DNA of 64,000 nt from Marasmius tenuissimus (GCA_029532415.1 JAQOTA010000053.1:3410001-3474000); one strand, 5' to 3'; shown: positions 1 through 12,715, counted from the stretch's first letter. Numbers and translations are program-made. The notes: a model not told the origin generated them from the sequence alone.

Positions 1-854
1 TATGAGGGTCATAGCACGCGTCAAGCATTGAGTGAAACGAAGGAGATAGAGCTCTGCTTCCCGGAAGTGACGCTGTCGGGCTTGAGTCAATCGCTTGCAC
101 ATACGGGAGAACCTAAAAGGCGACTTACATGGGCCTTGAGGTAATCTATACATATATCGACTCTCTCAACCATGTATAAGAAATCGGACTGGAGAACAAG
201 GGTCTCTCCCGGGTGATTGAGCATCCTAGTCGCATGCTCAAGCTCTTGGAAGTATTCAAGCCGCTGGGATAGTTCCTGCTCGAGTTGCAGTATCCTGTCT
301 CTCTCCTCCAATACCCGCTCACAGCTCTCTTTAAGGCTCTTGCCACCCTCCTCAACGCCTTGCCATCCCTCCAGCATCCCTTCAACTTCTCTTTCGACCC
401 CTTCAACTTTGTCCGTAAGATAGTCACAGGTATCGAGATGATTTGAGACCATGGCCACATGAGCTCTGAAGTGGGCATCCTGGCTGTGAGAGACAGAGCG
501 TTCAATAAGAGTGTACCAGTCGTAGAATTGCTGGGGGGTCAAGATGGGGTGTTTAGGGAGCAGGCCAACTTGCTTAAGACGGCTGGGCGTAGCTGGGCGA
601 GACGATGGTAGAGATACCTGCAGCTTTGAAGCAAGCAAGGGTGTCGCAGGGCGCGACGATCCTGCATCTGAATCGGCGCTCGAGAACCTGAGAGGAAATG
701 GTGGTTGTTCTGTGGCCTTCTTGACTTTGAGTATGCTCGCTGACTGGATTTCGTCCAACGGTGCCTTTGATTCCCATTCTTCCAGTGAAAGAGCGACTGG
801 GGCAGATCTCTGGGGAACGTTGAGAGTTGGTGTCCCTGTTCGACGTGGGTTCAT
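1..854 (-). CDS. COG3: Conserved oligomeric Golgi complex subunit 3 (Sec34), 5' part
   Basis: This is the N-terminal part of COG3, a lobe-A subunit of the COG tether that docks retrograde vesicles at the Golgi. Two exons are visible: 854-129 and 72-1, with a 56-base intron (donor GTAAGT, acceptor ACAG). The gene runs off the left edge. After a Ser/Pro-rich tail of about 100 residues comes the Sec34 helical region: FYDWYTLIERSVSHSQ, a heptad-rich stretch, then RLEYFQELEHATRMLN. Exon 2 restores the family block EAELYLLRFTQCLTRAM, which supports the splice. The start at 854 is the first ATG of the open frame. VMA4 begins 144 bases away on the other strand, so the two share a compact divergent promoter. 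Confidence 0.9.
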
Positions 855-998
855 TACACTGAGCGCACGGACCGACCGCGCCTGCGGTGACTTTGCACGC
901 GTGAAGGTAATTACATAATTTCATACCTCTGCTGTCCGAGCGTCATTCAGGAGTTGAGCCCAGCTTAGGATCGTTCGCTTCAATACGCTACCTTCACG

Positions 999-1953
999 AT
1001 GTCTCGACCTTTGAACGACGATGAAGTCCTCACGGAACTCAACAAGATGGTACATAACTCGATTCTCTCAATGATCTGAGCCTTGACGGTCCTTGTCATA
1101 GGTTGCCTTCATCAAACAGGAGGCTCTGGAGAAAGCACGGGAGATCAAGGTGAAAGCAGATGAAGAGTTTGCTATCGAGAAGGTTAGCTCAAGGCCAGAG
1201 TGAGACAACTGGCCCATAGACTTACCTGCAGACCATCATAGGCAAAATTAGTCAAGCAAGAACAACAGGCGATCGATGGTCAATACGAGAAGAAGTTGAA
1301 AGGGGCGGAGATTTCGCAGAAGATGTGAGTGCGATTTTGCACACAAATTTACCACATTTGTGACCTTTACTCCACCGACAGCGCACAATCGACTTTGACC
1401 AACAAGTCCCGTCTCAAACTCCTTCATCGTCGTGAGGAACACCTGCAAGAGCTATTCTCGGCAGCTCGCGACGAGGTGCTCAAACTCTCGGAGGACGATA
1501 GTCGCTATGTTCAGTTCCTGGAGGGCGTCATAGTACAGGGCTATCTCCAAATCCTCGAGTCTAGCATGGTGGTACATTCGAGAGAGAAGGACGTCGATTT
1601 GGTCAAACAAGCTGCGGAATCGGCTTCCAAGTCATACCAGGAAATCAGCGGCAGAGAAGTCAAGTTCACTGTCGAGGGTACCTTGAGTGATGATGTGTTG
1701 GTGTCCCTTTCCAAATATCTCTATAATCATCTAATCTGAAGCTTTTCAGTGCCGGAGGAGTGAAGCTCGTCAGTGGTTCTGGACGCATCACCCTGGATAA
1801 CACACTTGATGAACGACTCCGGTTGCTCGAAGACAGGGTGAACATGGTTTATTCAATTCGGAACCCTGAATTAACATTTATTCCCTGCAGATGCTCCCAG
1901 AGATCAGAAACGACCTCTTCGGAGCGAACGAGAACCGCAAGTTCTACACATAG
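999..1953 (+). CDS. VMA4: V-type proton ATPase subunit E
   Basis: Subunit E forms part of the peripheral stalk (E/G stator) of the vacuolar H+-ATPase and holds V1 against V0. Six exons: 999-1049, 1102-1182, 1242-1324, 1382-1696, 1750-1837 and 1891-1953, giving 226 residues, the usual family length. Visible signatures are the N-terminal coiled coil (FIKQEALEKAREIK, then EEFAIEKAKLVKQE), the block STLTNKSRLKLLHRREEHL, and the C-terminal globular part with GGVKLVSGSGRITLDNTLDE and LPEIRNDLFG. All introns are about 50-60 bases with GT..AG ends. The first ATG gives the normal N-terminus (MSRPLNDDEV). Confidence 0.96.
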
Positions 1954-2454
1954 AATACTGTTTACGATGATATACCTACGTTTAAGCTACCTAGCACCAC
2001 GAACTCTAGCAGACCTCACGACAATTACCTTGATGTATTTTCTAATTGAAATGGACGTGGAGAAGTAATCTTGAAACGCTGTGGTTGCTGGATACAGGGC
2101 CAACGACGAGCCGATGCGTGTGAAGACGGTCGGCGACGGCAGCGGCAGCGGGCTCGTCGCCTGTGCCTGCTGTCTCTTCCTTGCTTTCTGTCGCGTTACG
2201 ACGACGGCACAGTTCATTTCTACCTCGTCCCCTTGTTGAGGCCACGAGGTCCTTCCAGCCGTACTCACTATCTCGCAACGTTCAGCAGAACGCGTCTTTC
2301 TTTCCTTATTTCCTCTTTCACACCCCCTTTTCCATCTTCACTTTCCAAAGTCAGCATCGTCCAACTCGAGATCACAGTTATATCGATTTAATTATCTTCT
2401 CCACCTGTCTGGATATCCTAATCACTCCTTCTTTCATCTCGGATTCCCTGCAAC
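1954..2454. other. Intergenic region between VMA4 and SPG1
   Basis: Contains the VMA4 3' end and the presumed SPG1 promoter and leader. It becomes pyrimidine-rich from about 2280 onwards. No open frame here resembles a protein. Confidence 0.6.
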
Positions 2455-3377
2455 ATGTCCCATTCAGCATCTTCCTCGATATCAACACCTCTATCGGCCA
2501 GTGGCAGTTCCCTCTCTGGCCAGCAGTCAAATGCACTTGACGGCGACGAGAAGAACAGGTCCGCCTGTCCCTTGTCTCCATCGTCTGCTTCATCTTACTG
2601 AATCGGATTTTTTACCTTCTCTTCAGTGTCGTCATCAAAGTGGGAATGGTCGGGGACTCTCAGATTGGGAAGACAAGTCTGATGGTGAAATACGTAGAAG
2701 GAAGTTTCGATGAGGATTACATCCAGACGCTGGGTGCGTTACATGCAATGCTTGGATCTCTTCACTTTCTCAACCCCAGCTGTTGTCCCCCCCCCTACAG
2801 GCGTCAACTTCATGGAGAAGACTATATCCGTTAGACGAACGACTATCACCTTTTCAATATGGGATCTCGGAGGACAGCGAGAATTCGTTAATATGCTTCC
2901 CCTGGTCTGCAACGACGCTGTAGCAATCCTCTTCATGTTCGACTTATCGCGAAAATCGACGCTCAACTCTGTGAAAGAATGGTATCGACAAGCGAGGGGT
3001 TTCAACAAGGTTTGCGGACATTCAATGACATCCATTGGCTCTGTCTAACCAGTACACCAGACCGCAATACCATTCTTGATAGGGACCAAGTTTGATCAGT
3101 TCGCCACATTTCCGCGGGACGAACAAGAGGAGATTACAAAACAGGTTCGGTGTTGGTCAAACGTCCACCGGTGCCTATGCTCATTCGTTTTCTTGGCCCT
3201 CAGGCGAAGCGGTTTGCACGCGCAATGCACGCGTCCCTGATATTTTGCTCGACGTCAGCGTCAATAAACGTGCAAAAGATTTTCAAGATCGTACTGGCGA
3301 AGGCATTTGACCTCAAATGCGTCATTCCAGAGATTGAGGGTGTTGGAGAACCGGTCTTGATTTACGTGGATGTATAA
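2455..3377 (+). CDS. SPG1: Septation/mitotic-exit Ras-like GTPase (Spg1/Tem1)
   Basis: Spg1/Tem1 is the small GTPase that switches on the septation initiation / mitotic exit network at the spindle pole body. Five exons: 2455-2558, 2627-2733, 2801-3009, 3061-3144 and 3204-3377, giving 225 residues. A Ser-rich N-terminal tail of about 35 residues precedes the G domain. G1 is [10 protein letters not shown]3 is WDLGGQ (the family-typical replacement of DTAGQ) and G4 is GTKFDQF in place of NKxD, both hallmarks of the Spg1/Tem1 branch. There is no C-terminal CAAX box (it ends VLIYVDV), also normal for this family. The MSHSASSS start is the only ATG in frame upstream of G1. Confidence 0.95.
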
Positions 3378-4803
3378 AGAATGGAAGAGGCCCCGTCTTT
3401 CGTTTTCTTTCGTTTGCGGGATCTGAAATGGTGGAGGGGGAAGTGCGCAAAAGAACGAAGTACGTAGCTGTTTTACTATTCTACATGTTCAGGTGCATTG
3501 AGCGGTTACCATGGCCAGATTGCTTGCTCTGTGGGAATGATGTTCCGCCGAAGGGGAATATCGTTGTATCACATTCTGGGCTTTCAGTATTCGATCATCA
3601 GGCCATCTCATGGACCTTCCTCCGTTTGTGAACCTTCGTTCCACGACCGTGCATCACCTTTGTACATCTCTTCGTCCTTGTGTCACTTATTTCGTTTCTT
3701 CACAATTAACTCGGTCCTCGTATCTTCACTTATGGCCCATATCTTATTCCGTTGTTGTCGCTTTCCATTGCTGCATTCTCTTTCACCTGTTTCCCGCTCA
3801 CTTTTCCAAACATTATCATATCGTCCTGCACAACGCCTTGGTCCCAACTCCCATTCATTCTCGTCTGCATTATCTCGCTATTAACTGTTGATCTCTCTCC
3901 TCATTCCGCCCCCCACGCTCTTTGGATCCTCTTCTCCTAGATCACTCAGTTCACCCACGGTTCCTTTCGACACACACTCCTCTGGACCGTTGTATTCTCA
4001 TACGTACTAACTATGCCCATTTATTTCATTCAAGCTATGTGGTTAATCAGACATTGGTCGTCTCGAAGGGGGATCTCGACAGGCTTGGGGGTCCAGTACG
4101 ATCTTGCTCTACGGTCCGTGTAACGTTACACTTATACCACATGAATTGAGTGATCCTTATGATCTCATACTAGAGCGTTTCATCCGCCCAAGGCAACGAA
4201 CATTCAAGTCCCCAACGCCTCTGAGTCTCAGTCGTCGTTCATCACAGATCTCGATGCATGGTACTGCAGGCATCATGCTTCCTCAAGCCCACCAACCCTG
4301 CGTTAACTCTAAACCTTGTGCGCAACCTAATTGACAAGAAATTGTCTTCCCGCCATAAAACTAAGCAGTATGGATTTTATGTTGCTCGGTGGGCCGAATC
4401 GAGGTTTGTGCATGGTCGTGCGAGACGGCACATGTGTGGCGGAATCAACACATTTCCATTTTTGACACTTACGTCGATGGTCTAAACTTCCGCTCAAGCC
4501 CAACCTCCGTTACTTTCTCGAAGCTGGTCCAGGCAGGTCCCGTTCATGGTTTCCTAGGGAACTTATCAAACAACGAAGGAACTGGGCCGGTACCGCTGCA
4601 TCCAAGATCAATCTGCTGTATGCGCCCGCGACTCTCATACCCCCGACATCCATGAAGATTTGCGACCACATTATCCCAATAGCCCGAAAGTTCCGAACTT
4701 TTGTCTTGTCTCGTCTCTGTCTGAAACCTTATTGATTCATCAGTGCCACATTGGTTCTCTTTGAATGCACTCAACACCTTGCTCGGCGACCGTTCCCTGT
4801 GAC
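3378..4803. other. Region without a supported gene
   Basis: The first part is the SPG1 3' end. From about 3600 to 3950 the plus strand is very rich in T and C, as promoters and leaders often are. One spliced reading from the ATG at 4036 (donor at 4114, GTCCGT; acceptor ending CATACTAG near 4173) gives about 80 residues with no known similarity before a stop. Fragments at about 4469-4733 read as a protein-like stretch without a start codon. I cannot join these into a gene. Confidence 0.4.
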
Positions 4804-5519
4804 CCAATACATCCAATTCATTTCTAACATCCTTCGTCAATGCGGCCCATCTCAGGCACATCCCATTTTTGGTCGTTCGGGAGGTATCGCTGAAGGATCC
4901 GAATCAGAGAGACCTCGAGAGAGGGAAGCAACGTGGAAATCAAAACTCAAGGGTAAACCCAATTGCAGTATACACGGTGACTATTCAATATCCGCACTGA
5001 CCTTCTAAATCAGTTCACCACTGGTGCCAACGCGCACTACAGCACTCCCGAGGGACCTAGTCGGGGTCTCCTCTCCAGGATTTGGCTCGGAAACTACGGG
5101 GATGCATCGCGACGGACCTCAGAACTTAGTCAGAACAGCGCGTATATGGGTGTGAGAAGATTACCTCCAGTCTCCCAGAAGAAGAACCAAATCGTGACAG
5201 CACCTTTGCCCCCGCCATGTGCACACCTTATCTGCGCTTTCCCTCTGCTATTGAGTCAAGATACCCGTCCGCTAGAATTCCTCCTCATCCTGTGGTGGTG
5301 TCGCATGGACCGCTATCCTTGGGCGTCCATACTGGGACATCCAAAGATCGTATCCTCGTTGCAAATGTGGGGAAGATGTCCATATGCATTTCGAATCTGA
5401 CCGGATGCCGCTCTCGAGTCCGCATGCCTTGATGAGACGGTTTCGCTCGAGGTCCGGACCAGCAGCCGCCGATTGGGCTGATGACGATTATACCACTACG
5501 CTCCTGGAGTACAAATAGC
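4804..5519 (+). pseudogene. Unrecognised, possibly decayed multi-exon gene (3' part)
   Basis: I do not recognise this. A reading frame from about 4804 passes through a well-formed 61-base intron (4953-5013: donor GTAAAC, acceptor AAATCAG) and continues with protein-like sequence (HYSTPEGPSRGLLSRIWLGN). A separate frame from about 5274 reads SCGGVAWTAILGRPYWDIQ, then CKCGEDVHMHFESD, and ends DDDYTTTLLEYK with a stop at 5517-5519. The two halves are offset by one base. The only candidate intron at the join (5150-5178) is 29 bases long, so either a base is missing near 5290 or the gene is decayed. No start codon or family could be assigned. It ends 59 bases before the chitinase ATG, on the same strand. 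Confidence 0.35.
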
Positions 5520-5578
5520 TACAGGTTTTCAAGGATTCTGCACTCACTCAAGTCCTACACCTCCACTGGTTGCCCACC

Positions 5579-7918
5579 ATGGTCCTAGGCCTCACTCGGA
5601 CCCTCTCTTTGCTCTCGGTTGTCTCCGTCCTCTTCGTCCATGCCACCCAGGTGATGCATAGGCCGGACAACAAGGAAGCTCCTAATGTCTTCCCGATGGA
5701 GGCCAATCCCAAGGTCACCTCCCTCCAGAAGCGTGCCACTGGAAAAGTCCAGTTCGCTTACTTCGTCAACTGGGGGATTTACACAGGCTACAATTTCCGT
5801 GAGACTTCCCTACAAGCACACCTTTTCGTCGCTGATGGCTATTCAACTACCCAGAACCCACGGACATCGACGTATCGCAGGTCACCCGTGAGTCCTTTAC
5901 ACCCGCCGTCCGATCGCAGTGTTGACCCGTTGTTCTTCCGTTCAGATCTTTTGTATTCATTCGCCGATGTTAGCCCGTCGTCTGGTGCCATCTCACTCAC
6001 TGACTCGTATGCGGACGCCGAGGTCAGCCTTCCCAGTTTTTGTGTGGACGACGCGCCTATCTAACCTTCATACCTTGATAGAAACACTTCCCTGACGATC
6101 GCTGGGATGAAACAGGAAACAACCTCTATGGGTGCCTCAAGCAACTGTACGAGATCTTCATGTCTTTCACGTCATCGTTTCACTCATCCCCGTCTCTCTC
6201 AGCTACCTTTTGAAGCTCGCCAACCGCAACTTGAAGGTCTTGTTGTCCATCGGTGGCTGGACTTACTCTCAGGCTGGTAAATCTCTCACGACACCTACGA
6301 GCTCATACATGACACTGATCTGTCAACTCGGAAAGGCCACTTCAACTTCGTGACCAATGCCGGCGCCCGAACGACCTTCGTTAACAACGCCGTTCAGCTC
6401 ATTGAGGACTACGGTTTCGACGGAATGTGAGTGTTTGCCCCTCTTAACTCCTTTCTTTGTTGACCGAATGTATCCTGCATCAGCGATATCGATTACGAGT
6501 ACCCATCGACACCGGCTCTCGGACAGGGATTCGCAGATTTGTGTACCGAATTGCGAAAAGCCCTCGACAGTTTGGCAAGCCGAAAGGGAGACACCACACC
6601 CTACCTCCTTACCGCGGCTGTTTCCGCCGGCGCTGAGAACTATGCCAACCTCAGGATTTCCCAGATGAACTCGGCGCTTAACTACTGGAATCTCATGGTC
6701 AGCTCCGCTTTTGACGTTGCTCTGTATGGTCACTGACCGCGGGTTCTATTCAGGCATACGACTATGCTGGATCTTGGCTCACCTTCGCCGACCATCAAGC
6801 TAACTTGTATGGCGGAGAGCGTACTAATGTCAGCACTGACAAAGCTGTTGCCGCTTATGTCGCAGCCGGAGCGACGGCTAGCAAGATCACCATGGGTAAG
6901 TTTTTTGACTCCAGGGCACAATTTCTCCGTCTGAAAGAATTAATCCAGGTATTCCACTCTATGGTCGAGCATTCGAGAACACCAACGGTATTGGTCAACC
7001 CTACTCTGGTGTAAGCCTCAACTTCTTCGTCAAACCTCACCCAACGATGCTCACTATATACGACGCAGATCGGCCCCGGATCTGTGGAAGCTGGTGTTTA
7101 CAACTACAATGCATTGCCTCGTGCGTCTTCTTTTCTCCTTACTGGATCACCCAAACTCATCGCAGTGGTCTTACAGTTGCCGGTGCTCAGGTCTTTGAGA
7201 ATAGTACCGTTGTTGCCAGTTACTCGTACGACTCCGCAAAGAAGGAACTCGTGTCCTACGACACCCCGAACATTGTCAAGATCAAGGCGAAGTACATCAA
7301 CGACAAAGGCTTAGCCGGCTCGATGTTCTGGCAGCTCGCAACTGACAAGAAGGGATCTGACTCGCTCCTCAATACCGCCAAGAGTGTTATGGGAGCATTC
7401 GACCAGACTCAGAACCACATCACGTCCGTCATACCCTTTTACCCAGTTTCTTCCGTCTTGATGTTCTAACGCCGTTATTTTCGCTACTCCGCTAGGTTCC
7501 CTAGCAGCAAGTGGGACAACATTAAGAACAACATGGGTGGAAGCACCGGTGGTGGAAGCGGAGGTGGAGGCGGAGGTGGTGGCGGAGGATCTGGTGGCTG
7601 CTCTGGTGTCGCAGCATGGGTTGCTTCGGTGAGTCTGGGACGTTGATCTACGGGACCTTCAGCCTGACTGAGTTGCCTTTCTTCCAGACCGCTTATAATG
7701 GTGGCCAGAAAGTCACATACAGTAAGCTCGTGCTCTTCCGCTTTGCTAGTACTCCGCTAAGCTGTCCTTGGTTTAGATGGTCACGTCTATACCGCCAAGT
7801 GGTGGACTCAGAACGAGACTCCGGGCAAAGGTACGATTTGCTGTCTCTAATCCACCGATATCCTGCTCACAGAATCCTTACAACAGCCGACGTGTGGACC
7901 GACGGCGGCGCCTGCTAA
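5579..7918 (+). CDS. Secreted GH18 chitinase with C-terminal chitin-binding module
   Basis: An endo-acting chitinase (family GH18) that hydrolyses beta-1,4-GlcNAc bonds, probably extracellular or in the cell wall. Fifteen exons: 5579-5798, 5855-5887, 5946-6022, 6082-6146, 6203-6276, 6336-6426, 6484-6697, 6754-6895, 6949-7010, 7069-7120, 7177-7423, 7496-7628, 7688-7721, 7777-7830 and 7887-7918, giving 509 residues. Order: signal peptide (about 1-23), a LQKR site suited to Kex2 cleavage, the barrel with [13 protein letters not shown], catalytic DGIDIDYEYP (the last Glu is the acid), MAYDYAGSW and [10 protein letters not shown], then a Gly/Ser linker and a CBM5/12-like module ([24 protein letters not shown]). 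The phase of every junction is consistent. A role in hyphal wall remodelling or chitin nutrition is inferred from the family. Confidence 0.95.
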
Positions 7919-8818
7919 ATTATCCCTCATTTAACCACTATTTATCTGGGTTGATCGGGTCTATTCTCCCTACACACTCGTTTCAGACTAGCCTTCCCTC
8001 GCAGGAGGTTTTGTCTCTTGTCATTCCCTCAGTGTTATTATTTATCTGGGTCTGGGTGCTCTGTATACCTCGAATACGTTGTCGGGCACAAGATGCTCGG
8101 TTTTGGCACATCTGTAACAAATATCATCTCCATCTTCAAAGGCACTTTCGTGTGCAGACTATATTGGTCTTACCATGAGTCCATCCCATCATCTGGCCCG
8201 CACTTGGGACCAATACAAGCAGCTCCGAGACGGATGGAAGGAAGAGGGTCAGGAAATGTGAGGGGCAGTAGTGAAGTTTCCAGGAGACATGTATAAGGAT
8301 TCGTGTGCACGCATATAATCGTTGCCATAATGGAGGATCAAACCTCCTCGCAACCCCCGTAAGTATAGCTTGGCCGACTCAACAGCCACTCAGCCACTCC
8401 CGGGTGGCCTCGGCCACGAATTCGACCAAGTGATGTATCGATTCAATTCGCTTTTAGACCACTGAACCGAAGAGTTCCGTTCTCTAGCTCTTTACGCTCC
8501 AAAGACCGAAACCACATCCTCTGATTGGGTATCGTCGTGAGAAGAGAACCTCCGCAGACGAAGAAAACGAGTCGACGTTGGGCCGATGGTGGTGATCGGA
8601 ATGAATCCGCTTAAGCTCGGATCGCGGCACCGGGAGATTCGAAGTTCGATGTCGCTGTAAACGTTCTTCCTATTGGCTGCTCTTGCAGTTGGGAAGTATC
8701 GTGAAAAACATCCTGTGCATTTTTTCACCTATCCTATATCAAGTACACACAAACCCTACTTATACAACATTTCCTATCGTAATGGATGACTAGTAACTAC
8801 ACAGCGTTATCGACCGTT
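7919..8818. other. Intergenic region between chitinase and catalase
   Basis: The two genes converge here, so this holds two 3' ends. Open frames at 8018-8296 (+) and 8492-8728 (-) show no family features and no supporting splice sites. I see no gene. Confidence 0.6.
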
Positions 8819-10860
8819 TTAAGCCTTGAAGTTAGAAGCAGCGTTGATGTAGCAACGGAACTTGACTGCCTCTGCCTCTGGCTTCACCTTCAAAGGTTGA
8901 ACCGGCGAAGCACCAACAGCCTTGGCGATGCGGTCAGACAAGCCTTGGTCGACAGCGGCCCAGACGGAAACTAGTATGCATAGATCAGCATATCGTCCAA
9001 AATCACAAACGACACTGGGACTACTCACGTTGCCTGTTCCTGACCTCGGCGCTCTTCACATTCTTAAAGTGACCAGAGACGTTTTGGACGTATGCCTCTC
9101 GCTGTTCATCGTTCCAAACCTTGGACCACAGAGCACGAGGTTGCTCAAAGTCGACTGATGGAAGATTAGTTCCTGATACCTGAATGCGTTATCAATGTCA
9201 CTTACGCTCTGTAATCTCGCTAAGATCCCTGAAGGCAGCACCGATGAAGTTCTCATGCTTCGCAACACGGTCGTGGTTGTTGCAACAGCCGTCGAGCGTC
9301 GCGTTGTGTGCCTGGTACTTGAGTGGCGAGATGGTGCTCTGGTAGTTGGGCCTGGGTCCCTGAGAGTGGAAGGTCATTGCACCGTCACGCTGGAAGTTTG
9401 CAGGTGGCCTGAGAGGCGCGTTGACTGGCAATTGCTGGTAGTTGGTACCAAGTCGGTGGCGATGGGTGTCAGGGTATGAGAAGAGACGGGATTGGAGGAC
9501 GGGGTCGGCAGAAGCCTCGATGAAAGGTACCAAGTGGGATGGCGAGAAGGCAGCCTGTGGCAATAATCACGCCCGTTAGACATGCAATATTCATGAGAAA
9601 GGTTGATCGAACCTGCTCAATCTCGGCGAAGTAGTTTTGGGGGTTCTCGTTCAAGACGAGTTTTCCAACGGGTCGAAGAGGGAACTCAGAGTGAGGCCAG
9701 ACCTTGGTGAGATCGAGGACGTTGTAGCGGAATTTCTCGGCTTGTTCGGGAGTCATAGTTTGCTACAGCGGCGAATGAGTCATGTGTGGAGCCTCGCGAG
9801 TCAAACTGATACTCACGACGTAAACAGTCCATGTAGGGAACTTGCCAGACTCGATGGACTCGAAGAGGTTCTGAATGCTGTAGTCAGGGTTCGATCCTGC
9901 CAACTGCCCGGCTTGAGAGTCATTGAGAGTCTGAAGCGAAATCAATAAATGTAAAACGGAAAACAAGTGAAAACAGGTCTCACCTTGAACCCTCCATCAG
10001 CTCGGACGTGCACCTGGGTGTAGACAAACGAGCCATCATCCTTCATCCACTTGAAGGTGTGTCCAGAGTAACCGTGCATCTGATGGACACCGTCTGGGGT
10101 ACCACGGTCGGAGAAGAGTATCATGATTTGGTGGATAGACTCAGGGTTTTGACCGAGGTAATCCTACGGAGGCAAGTCAATACTGTGATTGATGGATAGG
10201 ACTTGTCGACTTACCCAGAACGCATCAGCATCTTTGAGGTGAGTCTGAGGGTCACGCTTTTGGGTGTGAATGAAATGAGGGAACTTGGCGGGGTCCCTGA
10301 TGAAGAAGACGGGAGTGTTGTTGAAGACCCAATCCCAGTTGCCTTCCTCGGTCTTGAGCTTGATGGCGAATCCACGGGGGTCACGAGCGGTGTCTGCTGA
10401 ACCCGACTCTCCACCGACAGTCGAGAACCGAGCAGTAGCTCGGACCTTCTTGCCCTTGGAGGTCAAAAGAGGGTTGGAGGTGATATCGCTGAGATCGTGG
10501 GTGACCTCGAAGTAACCGTGAGCACCGGCACCTTTGGCGTGGACCTGTGGTAAGAAGAATCAGAAGATCGAGTCAAAATTCGAGGATTTGATTGCAAGTT
10601 TCGATGCGGTACTCACGACACGCTCAGGAATACGCTCGCGATCGAAGTGTGCAAGGAGATCAATGTGATGGAAATCTAGCAAGTAAATGAGCCTCCATTC
10701 GTTTGTGATGGCGATAACGATGGCGATAGTACGCACCTTGCAAGAGCAGAGGACCCAAGAGACCAGCGCGCTGAGCGGCATAAGGCTCATTGGCGGGGGC
10801 ACCATTAGAGGTGGAGTAGACAGCGTCGTCCTTGTTTTCCCAGACTTGCTTAGCAGGCAT
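8819..10860 (-). CDS. Catalase (small-subunit, heme)
   Basis: A heme catalase that dismutates hydrogen peroxide. Nine exons: 10860-10737, 10675-10617, 10544-10215, 10163-9984, 9930-9817, 9762-9613, 9554-9206, 9154-9029 and 8970-8819, giving 527 residues, typical of clade-3 small-subunit enzymes. The active-site signature is intact: [20 protein letters not shown] (distal His), then [20 protein letters not shown], the Asn in [13 protein letters not shown], and the proximal heme Tyr in [14 protein letters not shown]. The C-terminus is SNFKA, so it lacks a standard SKL-type peroxisomal signal; cytosol or peroxisome cannot be decided. It is transcribed away from RPL23 across a 757-base shared upstream region. 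Confidence 0.96.
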
Positions 10861-11617
10861 TATAGAGGATGATGGTTGAAGAAAGAGGGACCTGATCGTC
10901 TCGGAACGGAGGGAGGGGGCTTATATAGAGGAAGGAGGTCATGTGATGCGGGGGGATAGGATCACTAACGCTGGTGGGAGAGGTGTGATATGGGACGATT
11001 TCGATTGGCGGAGTGGGTGGCTGACTAGGGGCGGGTGACCACAAGGGTGACCAGGACCAAGTCCTTTGTCTCGGCTTCTTGCGGTGATCGACCTAGAACA
11101 GACCTCCCGCAACGAATCCCGCAATCCTGCGTATCTATGTTGCTTGTCGGAACTTGTCAGGACATCAGATGACAGCTAAGAATGAATTGAGCGCCGGGTT
11201 CCCGATATTCGGAGGGGTCTTCTATCCGCCATGAATTCGACTGATTTTGGAAGACTTCAAGATTTCCTATGTCACATACTATGTCAATTTTAGAAAACAT
11301 TTGAGAATGAGAAAATATGGCGCACTTTCTGGGTATCCTTCTGGCGGAGGGTCGCGCCTGCTTGCACCTACATCTGGCGTCACGATTAACGATTTTTTGA
11401 CGCATTTTGGGGCAACATTGGGGCCTGCCAGGGCATCAATCGACTTGGATTTGGTGAGTAATGAATCACGTGCAGTTACCGAGTCAGCGTCCGGCTATTC
11501 CCGAGGAACTGCACATTACCATCTTGCCGAATTCCGGCACCTAAACCTTGTTTGCTTAGTGTATACACAGATTCTAGTCTCACCGTCCCTCAAAACTCTT
11601 CAAGACCGTCTCCACCA
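10861..11617. promoter_or_regulatory. Shared divergent upstream region of catalase and RPL23
   Basis: This is the only DNA between the catalase start (minus) and the RPL23 start (plus), so it must hold both promoters. A CACGTG palindrome lies at about 11467-11472. No open frame with family features is present. Promoter assignment is by position only. Confidence 0.5.
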
Positions 11618-12433
11618 ATGTCGAAACCATGTAAGTCGTGTGGATCATCGTCGACCGATCTAATAACTCATTGATCTACATTTCATCCTCCTTTGCGCCT
11701 CCATCTTGTCAATCTCACCAAAACTTCACTCGCAATCCATCTGGAACTCGTCAACTTGCAACTCGAATGAATTCCTCGCTCATTAAGCTGGAGGTGCTGG
11801 AAACAAATTCAGACTGACCCTCGGTCTTCCCGTTGGTGCTGTCCTCAACTGCGCTGACAACAGCGGTGCCAAAAGCTTGTACATTATCGAGCCCTTCGGT
11901 TTCGGTGCTCGTCTGAACCGACTTCCCGATGCTGGTGTTGGTGACATGGTGGTCGCATCCGTGAAGAAGGGTAAACCAGAATTGAGGAAGAAGAGTGAGT
12001 TTAGCTCTCTTCTGCGGGCGATTGGACGTGAAGACGCGGAGGATTCGCAACTGCGCTCTGCCCATTTGATTCTATGTTACTGACATGCCGTTTTTGCTTT
12101 ATTCAGCCATGCCCGTCGTTGTTGTCCGTCAAAGGAAAGCATGGCGCCGGAGAGATGGTGTCTTCCTTTACTTCGAGGTGCGTACCCGTCTGCTATCACT
12201 CAGTTCGCGTAATTCTGACTCCCTTCCGTCTTCCAATAGGACAATGCTGGTGTCATCGTCAACCCCAAGGGAGAAATGAAGGGATCTGCTATCACCGGCC
12301 CAGTCGCAAAAGAATGCGTGCGTGATTGGTCCTTCCTATGGTGTTCTTTCCGTGATTCTTACCGTTCTCCCCACTCCTCGGACAGGCGGACCTTTGGCCC
12401 CGTATTGCCTCCAACGCAGGCACTGTTGTATGA
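11618..12433 (+). CDS. RPL23: 60S ribosomal protein L23 (uL14)
   Basis: Universal large-subunit protein uL14, located at the intersubunit face near the GTPase centre. Five exons: 11618-11630, 11788-11994, 12107-12177, 12240-12317 and 12386-12433, giving 138 residues. Recognised by [20 protein letters not shown], then [35 protein letters not shown] and the C-terminal [15 protein letters not shown]. Exon 1 is only 13 bases (MSKP plus one base) and intron 1 is long for this genome (157 bases), as is common for ribosomal protein genes. The splice acceptor ATTAAG at 11787 is weak, so the first five residues are less certain than the rest. Confidence 0.93.
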
Positions 12434-12715
12434 TTTTACCTAGGCACTCTTCTTTACCTCTACGTTCCCATGCATGTTCAGCCATGAATACAAAAATGCT
12501 TAAAAAGCCCAAACTGATTATGAATGTGTGCGCTGTATCGATTAAAACGCAGAGTTCCCTTCGTGGGTTATGTTAGGGTATGTCAGAAAACCGGCTGTCC
12601 GTTCCGATCGATGAAGAATCGTGCACACGAATAGCTTTGACCCATCAATCGAAATCGAAACCACCTTCATTTTGACCCGCGTCCTGTCTTTCCATCACAA
12701 CCGTGAACCGTAAAC

